The notes beneath the pieces are model-generated. The model was not told the origin of the DNA. It ran no database searches and was given only the letters and a program-made list of their open reading frames with translations. From Calditrichales bacterium MX18-03 (GTDB taxonomy: Bacteria; Bacillota; Clostridia; Lutisporales; Lutisporaceae): 64,000 nt of DNA. Below are positions 1 to 8,190 of the stretch, piece by piece. The stretch lies in NCBI GenBank assembly GCA_021083345.1, contig JAJGRE010000003.1, forward strand, positions 62,001 to 126,000, given 5' to 3'. The translations under genes were made by a program, and so were the position numbers. Numbering within the stretch: position 1 is the stretch's first letter; each line of letters starts with the position of its first letter.

Positions 1-39
1 AATATTCTGAGTGTGAAATGCTTGTACAGCTCCATCATA

Positions 40-504
40 TCATAAGCAAGACTTCACATAATCAACCGGCACGTCCATTCTAATCGCAGTTTCTTCAATT
101 GATAGACCACTGTTTATGAAACGTCTGACTACCTTAATTATGTTTTCTCCGACTTCGATAATATGCTTATCAGGATCATAAAAGCGAACAACACGCTGTC
201 CCCAAGAGTGTTCTACCACAGGATGTAAATAGTCAATGTCTTTAATATCATCCAACTTATGAATAAAACCATCAAAATCATCTTCCTCAAAATATAACTC
301 TGCCGCATTTCCTCCAAAAACAATTTCACTATTCTGTTTGTGAATAAAAGCCGACCACGTAACTTTTGTCTGTAGTGCAATACCGCCTGTTAAAATTATA
401 TTTGCACCAAAATCAACATCAACTTCTAAACCAAGCACTTCCTTATAAAATCGCTTTGACTCTTCCATATTTGAAACAACGATCAATGGATTTGAGAATT
501 TCAT
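40..504 (-). CDS. VOC/glyoxalase-fold protein
   Basis: A 154-residue protein of the vicinal-oxygen-chelate (glyoxalase/bleomycin-resistance) superfamily. The N-terminal half opens with the typical SNMEESKRFYKEVLGL beta-alpha unit, and residues about 85-118 hold the paired strand region ending in RFYDPDKHIIEVGE, where a metal-ligand Glu usually sits. The last 25 residues (SIEETAIRMDVP) look like a small helix-turn-helix-like tail. The start ATG has a strong AAGGAGG site 6-7 bases upstream. It is the last gene of a four-gene minus-strand run (1544-2101, 823-1485, 586-765, 40-504). The substrate cannot be read from the sequence. Confidence 0.85.
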   Translation of the reverse strand: MKFSNPLIVVSNMEESKRFYKEVLGLEVDVDFGANIILTGGIALQTKVTWSAFIHKQNSEIVFGGNAAELYFEEDDFDGFIHKLDDIKDIDYLHPVVEHSWGQRVVRFYDPDKHIIEVGENIIKVVRRFINSGLSIEETAIRMDVPVDYVKSCL

Positions 505-585
505 TGCGCTCCTCCTTACGAAGATTATTTAGAATAGCTTTAGTTCGCTTTTCATTTTGCTTCCCCAATATCATTCAACGTGTCC

Positions 586-765
586 TTACTTCTTTTCTCT
601 TTTAAATACAAATATCATCATGGAACCAAATGCACCCGCGCATTGAAAGTTAACAAGCTCCCACCCTTCTTTTCCATGCTGTTCAAGCACTTTGTTACTT
701 TTTTTCTTCAAACTTCTTTCCGTGTCTAAAAGACTATTAAAAGTTACCGTTGTGTATTCGCACAT
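586..765 (-). CDS. small DUF4177-like protein (59 aa)
   Basis: A short gene: ATG at 765, stop at 586-588, with GAAAGGAG upstream. The protein starts MCEYTTVTF and contains the pattern HGKEGWELVNF followed by an FVFKREKK end. This pattern of an aromatic strand, an xKEGWELV turn and a final strand is typical of DUF4177-type proteins. No catalytic residues are apparent and the function is unknown. It lies between the two VOC-type genes in the same direction with short gaps, so it is probably cotranscribed with them. Confidence 0.7.
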   Translation of the reverse strand: MCEYTTVTFNSLLDTERSLKKKSNKVLEQHGKEGWELVNFQCAGAFGSMMIFVFKREKK

Positions 766-822
766 AATTAACTCCTTTCAATATACCATTCGATTTTCGC
801 TTTCATCTGCTACTGCAGCAAT

Positions 823-1485
823 TTACCATTTAATTATTAACGGCAGATCAGGTCTGAAATCCTTTGATTGATTTGTTGTACCATCATCAAACTCAATTTC
901 TATTAAATGCTCTCTAGCCTTTTCAATTAATACATTCTGTAGTCGATTAATTATGCAACCTGATTCTGACAAAGCACCATTTTGATTCACTAGAATTCTT
1001 ACAAATGTCACTTCTCTTAAAGGCACTTTGTGTTCCATTGGCGCTCTCTTCTCAACAGGAACCCTATCCTGCCTTCCAGCGAAGGATAGATAAAAATACA
1101 TTGGTTCACTGAGAGGCGTATTATTTGCCACTTGAATTCTAAGAAAGTCTGGCAAATAAACAGGGTGATAATCCCAAGTCGAAAATGGTAATGTTTCATC
1201 CTTTCCCGATGTAGGTCTGAATGCAATTCCAAATGGGGAAACGGTGTCTGTGTCTAACATGCACCGCTCGTATAACCTCATCGGTTTAGTACGCTCACTT
1301 TGTGCCTCTTCAATATTTTCAATCCATAAAAGCTCTAACATAAGGTTATGAAAGTAGAACCTTCGATTTGCTGTTCCTTGTCCGGGGTGGGTGTTTCGAG
1401 GCCCTTCTTCCAACCCAAACTCTATCAGACGATCTCCTGCTGGCGCTTTTGTTTCGGTGCATATAAAAATATGATCGATTTCCAA
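823..1485 (-). CDS. glyoxalase-like domain protein
   Basis: About 220 residues. The N-terminal MEIDHIFICTETKAPAGDRL and the following GPRNTHPGQGTANRRFYF and LELLWIEN segments fit the Glyoxalase_3/VOC family. I prefer the TTG at 1485, which follows GGGGGTG by 6 bases; a longer reading opens at 1500 but then the start overlaps the ribosome site. Family knowledge suggests an uncharacterised VOC protein; substrate and metal use are not evident. It sits 58 bases after the nitroreductase gene and upstream of the DUF4177-like gene. Confidence 0.75.
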   Translation of the reverse strand: MEIDHIFICTETKAPAGDRLIEFGLEEGPRNTHPGQGTANRRFYFHNLMLELLWIENIEEAQSERTKPMRLYERCMLDTDTVSPFGIAFRPTSGKDETLPFSTWDYHPVYLPDFLRIQVANNTPLSEPMYFYLSFAGRQDRVPVEKRAPMEHKVPLREVTFVRILVNQNGALSESGCIINRLQNVLIEKAREHLIEIEFDDGTTNQSKDFRPDLPLIIKW

Positions 1486-1543
1486 CCGGCCCACCCCCAA
1501 TATTATTTATATAATTTGCTTACTCACACAAAAGGAATGATTC

Positions 1544-2101
1544 CTACAAATGCTTCAGGTTCTTTGGTCTTGCTCTATGCTTTCTTGTTGTAGCATATTG
1601 CTGGTTGTATACTCTCTTCTCATTGTATTGCGTTCTAGGTTCTTTGTTTTCATCAGTATATCCAACATATGCTATACCAAGTGGTATTACATACTCGGGA
1701 ATATTCAATACTTCTCTCACCGGCTTTATTACACTTGGTAATGGATATACTCCAATCCAAATGGAACCTAGTCCAAGACCTGAAGCAGCCAAGAGAATAT
1801 TCTCCATTGCAGCACTGCAGTCCTGAACCCAATAGTTCTCATAACCACCTTTTGCTAGTTCCATGTTACCGCAAACTACAATTGCTAAAGGCGCATTGTA
1901 TTTTCCAAAGGTTAGCTTATTTCTTAGTTTATTGAGTATTTCCTTGTCATTGACGACAATGAATTCCCATGGTTGGTTGTTGCACGCAGTCGGTGCAGCC
2001 ATAGAGGCCTGGAGTAATTGTGTGATCTTCTCTTCTTCGACTTCTATATCGAGATAACTTCTAATACTGCGTCTCATCATTATATGTTCTAATATATCCA
2101 A
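1544..2101 (-). CDS. nitroreductase family protein
   Basis: A 185-residue FMN-dependent nitroreductase-fold protein. The opening MRRSIRSYLDIEVEEEKI and the AAPTACNNQPWEF motif (FMN phosphate and ring contacts) are diagnostic, and the C-terminal half has the usual GLGSIWIGVYP and VIPLGIAYVGY segments. The start is TTG at 2101, preceded by GGGAGGT at 7 bases. It follows a partial attC and a cassette-type leader (2272-2333), so it occupies a cassette position (C20), but no attC is seen downstream of it within the window. The substrate is unknown. Confidence 0.9.
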   Translation of the reverse strand: MDILEHIMMRRSIRSYLDIEVEEEKITQLLQASMAAPTACNNQPWEFIVVNDKEILNKLRNKLTFGKYNAPLAIVVCGNMELAKGGYENYWVQDCSAAMENILLAASGLGLGSIWIGVYPLPSVIKPVREVLNIPEYVIPLGIAYVGYTDENKEPRTQYNEKRVYNQQYATTRKHRARPKNLKHL

Positions 2102-2271
2102 CGTAGATACCTCCCTCTATAATCTCTTGAAAACTACCCTAGCATAGGAAGTAGTCAGTCATATTCCTTTATCCCTCTCTTCTTGTTCATTGCAAACTGT
2201 ATATACATTTATTGATTTAATCCAATTCATACTGGACCTGCTTTCGCTTTTAAAGTTCATTCTAATCTACC

Positions 2272-2333
2272 AATGCACAATATAAGAATTGTACTTTTTA
2301 CATAAATTGATCTGCATTATCTGTCGGTAAACG
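2272..2333 (-). repeat. conserved cassette 5' leader, copy 1
   Basis: A roughly 60-bp leader shared by several cassettes, next to the recombination boundary. On the minus strand it reads CGACAGATAATGCAGAT, then an A/T-rich stretch with TTCTTATATTGTGCAT. Related copies are at 3074, 5432, 9654, 12306, 20821 and 23190. The TATATT element could serve as a -10 box (inference). Confidence 0.6.
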
Positions 2334-2376
2334 GTCCCGTACTCACGACGCCCCTGAGCCGGCTTCCCACCAAAAT
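2330..2376 (-). other. partial attC (3' half only)
   Basis: Only the L'/R' half of a cassette recombination site is present. It directly follows the stop codon of the DUF4256 gene and contains the conserved ACGACGCC...CTGAGCCGG part and a GTTTACC boundary. The R''/L'' half is missing, so the DUF4256 cassette is probably immobile through its own site. Confidence 0.65.
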
Positions 2377-2958
2377 TTAAACTCTTAGCGAGCCACGGAA
2401 ACCCCTAGCAGCATAGTAGGATTCTGCTCCATTGTGGTACACAAAGACAATGTCGTAACGACAATCACAAAAGATGGCCCCGCCGAGTTTTCTAATATTA
2501 GCAGGTGTTTTCACCCAACTCGATGTTTTCGTATCGATATTTCCAAGCTTCTGCAGTTCTCGGTATTGTTCTTCCGTTAATAGCTCAATGCCCATGGCAG
2601 CAGCCATATCTATAGCGTTATTTTCTGGTTTATGCTCTTTCCTTGACTCCAGTGCTTCACGATCGTAACAGACACTTCTGCGGCCTTTAGGACTTTCCGC
2701 TGAACAATCATAAAAAATGTATTCGCCTGTCTCTTTATCATGACCAACAACATCCGGCTCACCGCCAGTTCTTTCCATTTCATTCAGCGACCACAGTTTT
2801 TCAGTATTCGCTTCCAGCTTTGCTTGTATTTTAGCCCATTCAAGACCTTTATGGCAGTTCATATTTTTCTCAAAACGAGCTTTCAATGTTCTGAGTAGTT
2901 CTTCGCGTTGTTCTGGTGACAACTCCTTTTTATTGCTGATTTTATTATCATATGTCAT
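2377..2958 (-). CDS. DUF4256 domain protein
   Basis: A 193-residue protein matching the DUF4256 family, with blocks GGEPDVVGHDKETGEYIFYDCSAESP (seen at about residues 66-91), SVCYDREALESRK, AAAMGIELLTEEQYRELQ and the C-terminal FVYHNGAESYYAARGFRG. No enzymatic function is established for the family. ATG start with GGGGAGG at 6 bases. Cassette C19 of the array. The coding region runs directly into a truncated attC, so a few 3' bases may have been lost during the deletion. Confidence 0.85.
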   Translation of the reverse strand: MTYDNKISNKKELSPEQREELLRTLKARFEKNMNCHKGLEWAKIQAKLEANTEKLWSLNEMERTGGEPDVVGHDKETGEYIFYDCSAESPKGRRSVCYDREALESRKEHKPENNAIDMAAAMGIELLTEEQYRELQKLGNIDTKTSSWVKTPANIRKLGGAIFCDCRYDIVFVYHNGAESYYAARGFRGSLRV

Positions 2959-3073
2959 ATTAACCTCCCCTTTTTGCTTTTACTCACTCTGAAAACATGA
3001 AATATGATACAAAATCCATACTGATTAGAATTATTAAACCGTTCATATTCTTTACATCCTACCTTTCCAAAAG

Positions 3074-3112
3074 TTCTTATATAAGCCAATCTGCACCATC
3101 TGCCGTATAACG
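3074..3112 (-). repeat. conserved cassette 5' leader, copy 2 (short)
   Basis: The boundary-proximal part of the shared leader: GGCAGATGGTGCAGATTGG, then TTATATAAGAA on the minus strand. It matches the leader of cassette C9 (12306-12379) most closely. Confidence 0.55.
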
Positions 3113-3165
3113 TCCTGCATTCACAACGCCGACCTAGTCCCGTCAGTGTGAGGGCATTGTTATCT
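3106..3165 (-). other. attC-like recombination site (short form)
   Basis: A site of about 60 bp downstream of the flavin reductase gene. ATAAC and GTTAT ends pair, with a short central hairpin (GACTAGGTC). It is similar in length to the shortest known attC sites. The sequence outside the outer box, TGTTATCTGATGTGTGGTGGA, continues as an inverted match to the 5' end of the same cassette at 3838. Confidence 0.8.
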
Positions 3166-3221
3166 GATGTGTGGTGGACATCAGGGCCCAACCCTAGCAA
3201 TTTCGTGCTCTATATAAATAG

Positions 3222-3758
3222 TTATTTTCTGAGAATATCATTATTCGCTGCACCCTCGATTACTTGTCCGACTGTTCTAAACTGTCCAAGCCAAAACATT
3301 AATGAATCATCACGAACATAGTCTTCATCTATGTACACTTCTTTTATTTCTCCAATAAACCACCTATGGCTACCTTCGTAATCAACCTCATGTACAACTT
3401 TACATTCAATACTAACTGGACATTCTTCAATAATGTAGCTATCAATCATGTTCCCTTTTCGAGGTGTCAAACCTGCTTTCCGATACTTTTCTACATCTCT
3501 CCCAGAAAGTGTACCGCAAATATGTATCTTCTCTAGTTGATCCTTTGTTGGGATGTTTATTCCAAACTCCTTTTTCTTTGAAATTAGTTCATATGTGTAC
3601 TTTTCTGGTTTAATTCCAACCATTATTGATGGAGGCTTAAATGAATAAAAATGAAATGCACCGGCTACCATTATATTCATGTCTACCGTAACAAGAACTA
3701 CAGGAAAAGAAGGTAGTGCAATTATTCCATCGAATAAATCGCCATGAACCACTTTCAT
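3222..3758 (-). CDS. flavin reductase-like split-barrel protein
   Basis: A 178-residue protein of the flavin reductase / FMN-binding split-barrel family. Visible features are the N-terminal LPSFPVVLVTVD strand, the PPSIMVGIKPEKYTYELI flavin-site region, FGINIPTKDQ, and the C-terminal FIGEIKEVYIDEDYV pair of strands. Members bind FMN and reduce it or pass electrons to a partner; no partner gene is adjacent, as expected for a single-gene cassette (C18). ATG start with GAGGAG upstream. The cassette's two ends carry a near-perfect 20-bp inverted repeat. Confidence 0.85.
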   Translation of the reverse strand: MKVVHGDLFDGIIALPSFPVVLVTVDMNIMVAGAFHFYSFKPPSIMVGIKPEKYTYELISKKKEFGINIPTKDQLEKIHICGTLSGRDVEKYRKAGLTPRKGNMIDSYIIEECPVSIECKVVHEVDYEGSHRWFIGEIKEVYIDEDYVRDDSLMFWLGQFRTVGQVIEGAANNDILRK

Positions 3759-3831
3759 AGAAGATCTCCTCTCTGATAAAGCTTAATCAAACAAATACTT
3801 AATGCAAACAAAAATGTGAATCCACCACATG

Positions 3832-3996
3832 TCAGATAACGTCCCTGCATCTCCAACGTCACTGAGCCGGACTTACAGAGCCCTTCTCCCTGGCGGAGCT
3901 TGACCCGGTAAAATGGTGTGGTGAATAGCTCAAGAAAATAGCGTTAGCCATCTATTAGCCAGATTTCCCGTCAGTGTGAATGCCATGTTAGTTGAT
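3832..3996 (-). other. attC-like recombination site
   Basis: A 165-bp site with GTTATCTG at the right-hand (R') end in cassette orientation and a TAACATGGCATTCACAC R''/L'' arm. The interior carries the common CCGGGTCAAGCTCCGCCAGG block. Confidence 0.85.
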
Positions 3997-4020
3997 GCAG
4001 GCTGTCCCCAGAGACCAGAG

Positions 4021-4038
4021 GCTGGCAAGGAGGCCAGC
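4021..4038 (-). repeat. cassette-end stem-loop
   Basis: Minus strand GCTGGC-CTCCTT-GCCAGC: a perfect stem with the conserved loop. It lies between the GNAT stop codon and the attC. No T-tract follows, so it is not an ordinary terminator. Confidence 0.7.
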
Positions 4039-4048
4039 CCCTTACAAA

Positions 4049-4546
4049 TTAATCCAGATCTTTTTGCATATAAACCACATCAAAGTTGCGATTGAACTTA
4101 TTTCCAACGTTTTTCGCTGAACCACAAGTTTCAAATCCATGCTTGCTGTGAAATCCCAGACTTTGTTTATTGTCCGATGAAATCTGTGCAATTATATGCG
4201 TGATACCCATTTGAATTGCATCATTTTCCAATTTCTTAAGGCACTGTTCACCAATACCTTTACCAACATAATCCTGAGAAATAAAATATGTGATGTTTGC
4301 CGTCTCTTTAAATGATGAAGCAGGGTGATAAGCACTTAAAAAACAGAATCCCGCAATTTCAAAAGTCTCCGGATTTAAGACTGCATATGCAGGATAGTCC
4401 TTCGTCTTTTCCAATACTCCCATAAAGAACTGTTCAGGTACAGTAGATACTGGAAAAGCGGCCGTACTATTGACAACATAATAATTGTATATTTGCATTA
4501 CTGAGCTTTGATGTTCCATACCTAACTTTTCAAACTTTACATTCAC
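4049..4546 (-). CDS. GNAT N-acetyltransferase, phosphinothricin-acetyltransferase-like
   Basis: A 165-residue GNAT protein. The N-terminal region (MQIYNYYVVNSTAAFPVSTV) and the middle LSAYHPASSFKETANITYFI resemble the Pat/phosphinothricin acetyltransferase group, and the acetyl-CoA loop is seen as QDYVGKGIGEQCLKKLE. The C-terminal SSDNKQSLGFHSKHGFE segment matches the usual N-x-x-S-hydrophobic-x-x-HGF end. Start GTG at 4546 after AAGGGGGA. Cassette C17. Family members acetylate small amines, but the substrate here is unknown. Confidence 0.85.
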   Translation of the reverse strand: MNVKFEKLGMEHQSSVMQIYNYYVVNSTAAFPVSTVPEQFFMGVLEKTKDYPAYAVLNPETFEIAGFCFLSAYHPASSFKETANITYFISQDYVGKGIGEQCLKKLENDAIQMGITHIIAQISSDNKQSLGFHSKHGFETCGSAKNVGNKFNRNFDVVYMQKDLD

Positions 4547-4633
4547 TGTTGAATCCCCCTTATAATAAAAAATTTCATTTCACTATGTTGATGCTATAAA
4601 GAAACTACTGAGCCCATCCCTAAAATCAATTTG

Positions 4634-4651
4634 AGGCACGATGCCGCGGCA
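4634..4651 (-). repeat. cassette 5' stem-loop (imperfect)
   Basis: Minus strand CCGCGGC-ATCGT-GCCTC: the ATCGT-loop variant of the stem-loop family near the 5' boundary of cassette C17. Confidence 0.5.
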
Positions 4652-4664
4652 ATCCAGCCTATTT

Positions 4665-4855
4665 CAGCTACGTCCCGTATTCACGAAACCACTGATTCGG
4701 ACCCGCAAAGCCTGTCCCCATAGCGGAGCTCCACTCCCGGTGAAGGGGTGTGGTTGCCCTGCTCCCACTTCGAAGCAATTGCATCCGGCGACCCAAGGCA
4801 CGCTTGCTCCTTGATCTTACCCGCCGTACCGCTGCGTGAGGGCATTGTTATCTGA
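4665..4855 (-). other. attC-like recombination site (long type)
   Basis: About 190 bp, downstream of the YkvA-type gene. The R'' arm is GATAACAATGCCCTCACGC. The R' box reads GTAGCTG, missing one T compared with other copies (GTTAGCTG). The interior has the long-type block with GTGCCTTGGG/CCAAGGCACGC that recurs at 6803, 11707, 19691 and 22404. Confidence 0.8.
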
Positions 4856-4864
4856 CGTATGGTT

Positions 4865-5003
4865 CCCTACAGAGCATTACTCTAATACCTTTTTATATCG
4901 TTATCGGTACCCGGAACCTTACATGAGTCGACTAAGTGAATATTGTCTCTCTCGGGTTCAAATTCCTAACAAACTCCGCATAGGCGTTTGCACATTATAA
5001 GAA
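4865..5003 (-). repeat. conserved cassette 3' module, copy 1
   Basis: A roughly 140-bp sequence between the YkvA-type stop codon and attC. It has GTGCAAACGCC TATGC GGAGTTTG near the gene (hairpin with one mismatch), then GAGAGAGACAATATTCAC, a GTCGACTCATGTAAGG-type block and GGTACCGAT. Related copies follow four other genes. Confidence 0.8.
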
Positions 5004-5021
5004 GAGTACGAAATAAATAAA

Positions 5022-5390
5022 TCATATAAATGCTTTAATTATTAAGGCAAAGATTATTAACCAAACCAAAACTATAGGTATTGCGAAATACCACTTTTTA
5101 GGCTTGCCGACTTTCCAGAGTTGCTCAGACTCAGTACGGCATTGTTCAATTATCTCTTTTGGAACTAACTTTATCGTGACTGTTATCAATAGAGGGAGTA
5201 TTATTACATCATCAAGGTAGCCAAGGACAGGAATGAAATCTGGGATAAAATCAATCGGGGATAACGCATACCCTATCGTTAAAATTGCCAATACCTTAGC
5301 ATACCATGGAGTCTCCTTTTTCTTTAGTGTTAAAAAAATAGCTGGTATATCTTTTTTTAATTGTTTTGCCCTTTCTATGAGATTCATCAT
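5022..5390 (-). CDS. YkvA-family (DUF1232) membrane protein
   Basis: A 122-residue protein with the DUF1232/YkvA core: PWYAKVLAILTIGYALSPIDFIPDFIPVLGYLDDVIILPL (residues about 25-65), then a second hydrophobic stretch at the C-terminus (AIPIVLVWLIIFALIIKAFI). The SPIDFIPDFIPVLGYLDD signature is diagnostic. These small membrane proteins have no settled function. ATG with GAGGA upstream. Cassette C16; it has the conserved 3' module downstream and the conserved leader upstream. Confidence 0.9.
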   Translation of the reverse strand: MMNLIERAKQLKKDIPAIFLTLKKKETPWYAKVLAILTIGYALSPIDFIPDFIPVLGYLDDVIILPLLITVTIKLVPKEIIEQCRTESEQLWKVGKPKKWYFAIPIVLVWLIIFALIIKAFI

Positions 5391-5431
5391 AATCCTCGAT
5401 TCTATGAAGATAATTGTCTACTTCGCATTTT

Positions 5432-5495
5432 TCGACTGATATGCATTTCAAAATAGTCCTTCTTAAATAAACATCTGCATTATCTGTCAGCTAAC
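5432..5495 (-). repeat. conserved cassette 5' leader, copy 3
   Basis: GTTAGCTGACAGATAATGC followed by AGATGTTTATTTAAGAAGGA on the minus strand, leading into cassette C16. Nearly identical at the boundary to the copies at 20821 and 23190. Confidence 0.65.
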
Positions 5496-5623
5496 GTCCC
5501 GCATTCACGAAACCGACGAACCGGACCTGCAGAGCCTTTCCCTTAAGCGGCGTAAGCCCGGTGAGACGGTTTGGCAGCGACGACCCATGAGCACGCCCAA
5601 CGCGTGAAAGCATTGTTAGTCGT
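5489..5623 (-). other. attC-like recombination site
   Basis: A 135-bp site downstream of the APH-like gene: R'' side CTAACAATGCTTTCACGCG, R' side GTTAGCTG. The inner part is shorter than in the standard sites. Confidence 0.8.
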
Positions 5624-5736
5624 AGTTTCTTGCCCCTCGAAGCCAGATTCAAATAAGGACTGCTGACCCTATTTTTCTGCGCATTATATAAACATACTGC
5701 AGTAGTTCTGGTACAGAAAATGCTTATTTTCTACAA

Positions 5737-6666
5737 TTACAACAATCCGAAATTTTGCATCTGTTCTTCCAGCTCTTTTGCTAGAGCGGCCATAAATGGA
5801 AAATCTATCTCTACATTGGCATCATAAAAACCTGTTATATGGTCAAACAGCTCATAAAAACTTAATTTCAACGGAAAATTTTCACTTAAAGGAAACTTGG
5901 ACGCATAAATGTCCAGCAATTTATAATCCTTACCGTTAGCATGATTAAGTTGATACAAGTCCATTTCGGAATCCGCAAAGCAGCTGTTGAGTGGGTCGAT
6001 TACAGCACTTACATGCGTCAAGTTTTCATCAAGCAGTATATTCCATGTGTTGTAGTCGCCATGGATTAGGCGCGCTTCCTTAACAGGCAAATAAAATATC
6101 CTGTCATAAAGTTCGTGAGCTTTTCGTATAACAGAAAAAATAACATCGTCGATTTTTCCACTGACATAGAAAGACTCAGCCTTTGATAATGCACCGTCCG
6201 CTTTGGTTTTGTACCATTTTTTCCAGTCGGGCTCAAAAGAGTTTGCCCCAATTTCGCCAAATCCGTCAGGGTTAATGACTTTGTGGTACGAAAGCAGATT
6301 GTCCACTATCTGTTCAGCAATTGCAACGCGGTTTTTTTCTTTTATTTTAAGAAGATTATGGTTGCCGGCATTAAACCCCGGAATATATTCCATAATGATA
6401 GCGTCGTTCGGAATATCAGGGGTTGCCTTGTGAACAAAAAACACATCCGGCATTTTTACAGTTGCATGTGTTGCCAATACCTCGAGCTGGCAAGCCTCTT
6501 TTTCCGCAAGGTTTGGAAATAGATGTATCTTAATAATTACTTTAGTCGGTTCGGCGATCATTTCCGCCAAAAAAACACGGCCATACCAACCGCCGCCCAG
6601 TGACTTGATTTTTTGCGGATTTGTCCCAAAATATCTGTTTACAATTGCTTCAGCTATTTGTTGCAT
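5737..6666 (-). CDS. aminoglycoside phosphotransferase (APH)-fold kinase
   Basis: About 309 residues of the APH/choline kinase-like superfamily. Visible are the nucleotide-loop region SLGGGWYGRVFLAE, the ATP-binding Lys in TKVIIKIHLF, the catalytic LIHGDYNTWNILLDE (HGDxxxxN) and the metal-binding AVIDPLNS Asp, followed by the usual C-terminal helices. ATG at 6666 has GGAGG 5 bases upstream; the TTG at 6678 would include that site. Cassette C15. Whether it modifies an antibiotic or a metabolite cannot be decided. Confidence 0.85.
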   Translation of the reverse strand: MQQIAEAIVNRYFGTNPQKIKSLGGGWYGRVFLAEMIAEPTKVIIKIHLFPNLAEKEACQLEVLATHATVKMPDVFFVHKATPDIPNDAIIMEYIPGFNAGNHNLLKIKEKNRVAIAEQIVDNLLSYHKVINPDGFGEIGANSFEPDWKKWYKTKADGALSKAESFYVSGKIDDVIFSVIRKAHELYDRIFYLPVKEARLIHGDYNTWNILLDENLTHVSAVIDPLNSCFADSEMDLYQLNHANGKDYKLLDIYASKFPLSENFPLKLSFYELFDHITGFYDANVEIDFPFMAALAKELEEQMQNFGLL

Positions 6667-6802
6667 AAATTCCTCCAATGTGTTCGTTAAAACAACGCAT
6701 TATATAAATGACAGTACTACACAACATCCAACAAATGTGTTTCAGCCCCAAAGCCTATTCTATACTGCTACCGGATGAGACACCTATGCAAGAAATTTCG
6801 TC

Positions 6803-6956
6803 TATCAGGATCGCGCTCACGACGTCCCTGAACCGGACCCGCAAAGCCCTTTCCCCTGGCGGAGCTTGCATCCCGGTGAAGGGGTGTGGCAACGCCCAAG
6901 GCACGCACACTCCTTGCTCCATCCCGCCGTGCCGCAGCGTGAGGACATTGTTATCT
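6803..6956 (-). other. attC-like recombination site with degenerate R' box
   Basis: Downstream of the 310-residue hydrolase gene. The R'' side is regular (GATAACAATGTCCTCACGC), but the boundary reads GATAGAC instead of GTTRRRY. The next cassette's 5' end (GATAGACGAAATTTCTTGC) still matches its own 3' end at 5615, so the boundary can be placed despite the mutated box. Confidence 0.7.
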
Positions 6957-7001
6957 GATGGCGGGGTGCTCACATTGTCAGCGCTGCACTAATGTAATGT
7001 C

Positions 7002-7934
7002 TCAAATCTCACTTGTAACTTTCACTATCCAGTCAATAATATCTTCAAACTTCTCTTTGGTTAATGCATGCCCACCATTATATCTTTTATGCTCTAAATT
7101 GTTACCAGCATTAAGTTCTTCAAATGCCTTACGCGATTTGAACTCAATGTCATATGCATCCATTGAATATTTATCATCAGTTGAAGATACTAATAATATC
7201 TGCCTAGGTGCTATGCATTTTATCAAGTCTTGAATATCAAACTTCATAGCAAACCCCGGTAATACTTCAGCCATTTCAATACCAGTTTCACGCTCCATCT
7301 TGTTCTTAAATGAACATGCCGCTCCGCTTGCACATGCATACCTAATTTCTTCATTTACCGCAGTTTGAAAAATTACAGTATTTCCTCCATATGAATGTCC
7401 TAAAACTCCAATCCGATTTTTATCAACTCTCTCATGATTCTTGAGCAGATCAAATCCTATATTGGCATCATCAATGACTTTCTTCATCAATGAACTACCT
7501 CTTAACAGGCGATAGCACATTTCATTATAATGCTGGGAAAAGTCATTCTCCTCATCAGGGGTTATACCTTTTGTATTCTTTCTCCTATCTTCAAAGCAAA
7601 TTGAATCAGGAGCAAGCACAACAAATCCTTTCTTCACTAATTCAACACCGAAAGCTTGTAATGGATCACCCGCAAGTCCACATACTTCACTCTTACCTAA
7701 ATGTCTTTCTCTATTATGCTGGTGATGGACTATAATCGCAGGATAAGCTCCTTCACCATTAGGAATTAGCAAATAAGCTGGAATAGTGTCGTCTTCACTA
7801 CCTTTATAGTGAATTAAAGCTTGTGTGTATTCATCATATTCAATTTCATCAATAACCTTATACTCCTTTGAAAAGCTTTGCATATTAATTCCTAAATAAT
7901 CTATTATTTGTTTCCGTAATACATCAGTAATCAT
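7002..7934 (-). CDS. alpha/beta hydrolase, dienelactone hydrolase-like
   Basis: A 310-residue alpha/beta hydrolase. The substrate-side opening is IPAYLLIPNGEGAYPAIIVHH; the nucleophile elbow is GVLGHSYGGN (Ser); a likely acid is the Asp in VSSTDDKYS; the His is in YNGGHALTKE. The order and length fit the dienelactone hydrolase/acetyl-xylan esterase-like group. The substrate is unknown. ATG start with a TGAGGT site. Cassette C14; its two ends form an inverted repeat (GTTATCTGACAGCCGGGTG versus GTTATCTGATGGCGGGGTG). Confidence 0.88.
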   Translation of the reverse strand: MITDVLRKQIIDYLGINMQSFSKEYKVIDEIEYDEYTQALIHYKGSEDDTIPAYLLIPNGEGAYPAIIVHHQHNRERHLGKSEVCGLAGDPLQAFGVELVKKGFVVLAPDSICFEDRRKNTKGITPDEENDFSQHYNEMCYRLLRGSSLMKKVIDDANIGFDLLKNHERVDKNRIGVLGHSYGGNTVIFQTAVNEEIRYACASGAACSFKNKMERETGIEMAEVLPGFAMKFDIQDLIKCIAPRQILLVSSTDDKYSMDAYDIEFKSRKAFEELNAGNNLEHKRYNGGHALTKEKFEDIIDWIVKVTSEI

Positions 7935-8014
7935 ACAAATAAAACCTCACTTCTTTATGACTTTCCTTAAATATAAGATAAGAGTCAGGTAGGAAAGTAG
8001 CTTACACCCGGCTG

Positions 8015-8177
8015 TCAGATAACGGGTTCGCACTCACGAAGCCACTGAACCGGACCACAGAGCCATTCCCCTCGGCGGTGCTTGCCACCCGGTGAAGTGG
8101 TGTGGTGATGGCTTTGTGAATAAACGTTAGTTCTCGAAGCCGAGTAAGACCCGTCAGCGTGAATGCATTGTTATTCG
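8015..8177 (-). other. attC-like recombination site
   Basis: A 163-bp site downstream of the LUD gene: AATAACAATGCATTCACGC (R''/L'') and CGAACCCGTTATCTG (R'). The interior contains the TTCACCGGGTGGCAAGC block. Confidence 0.87.
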
Positions 8178-8190
8178 TAGTCAAAAAACC

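Noticed and set aside
4021-4038. Rho-independent terminator at the end of each cassette gene
   Set aside because: Stem-loops have no T-tract, have a conserved loop, and also occur at cassette 5' ends.
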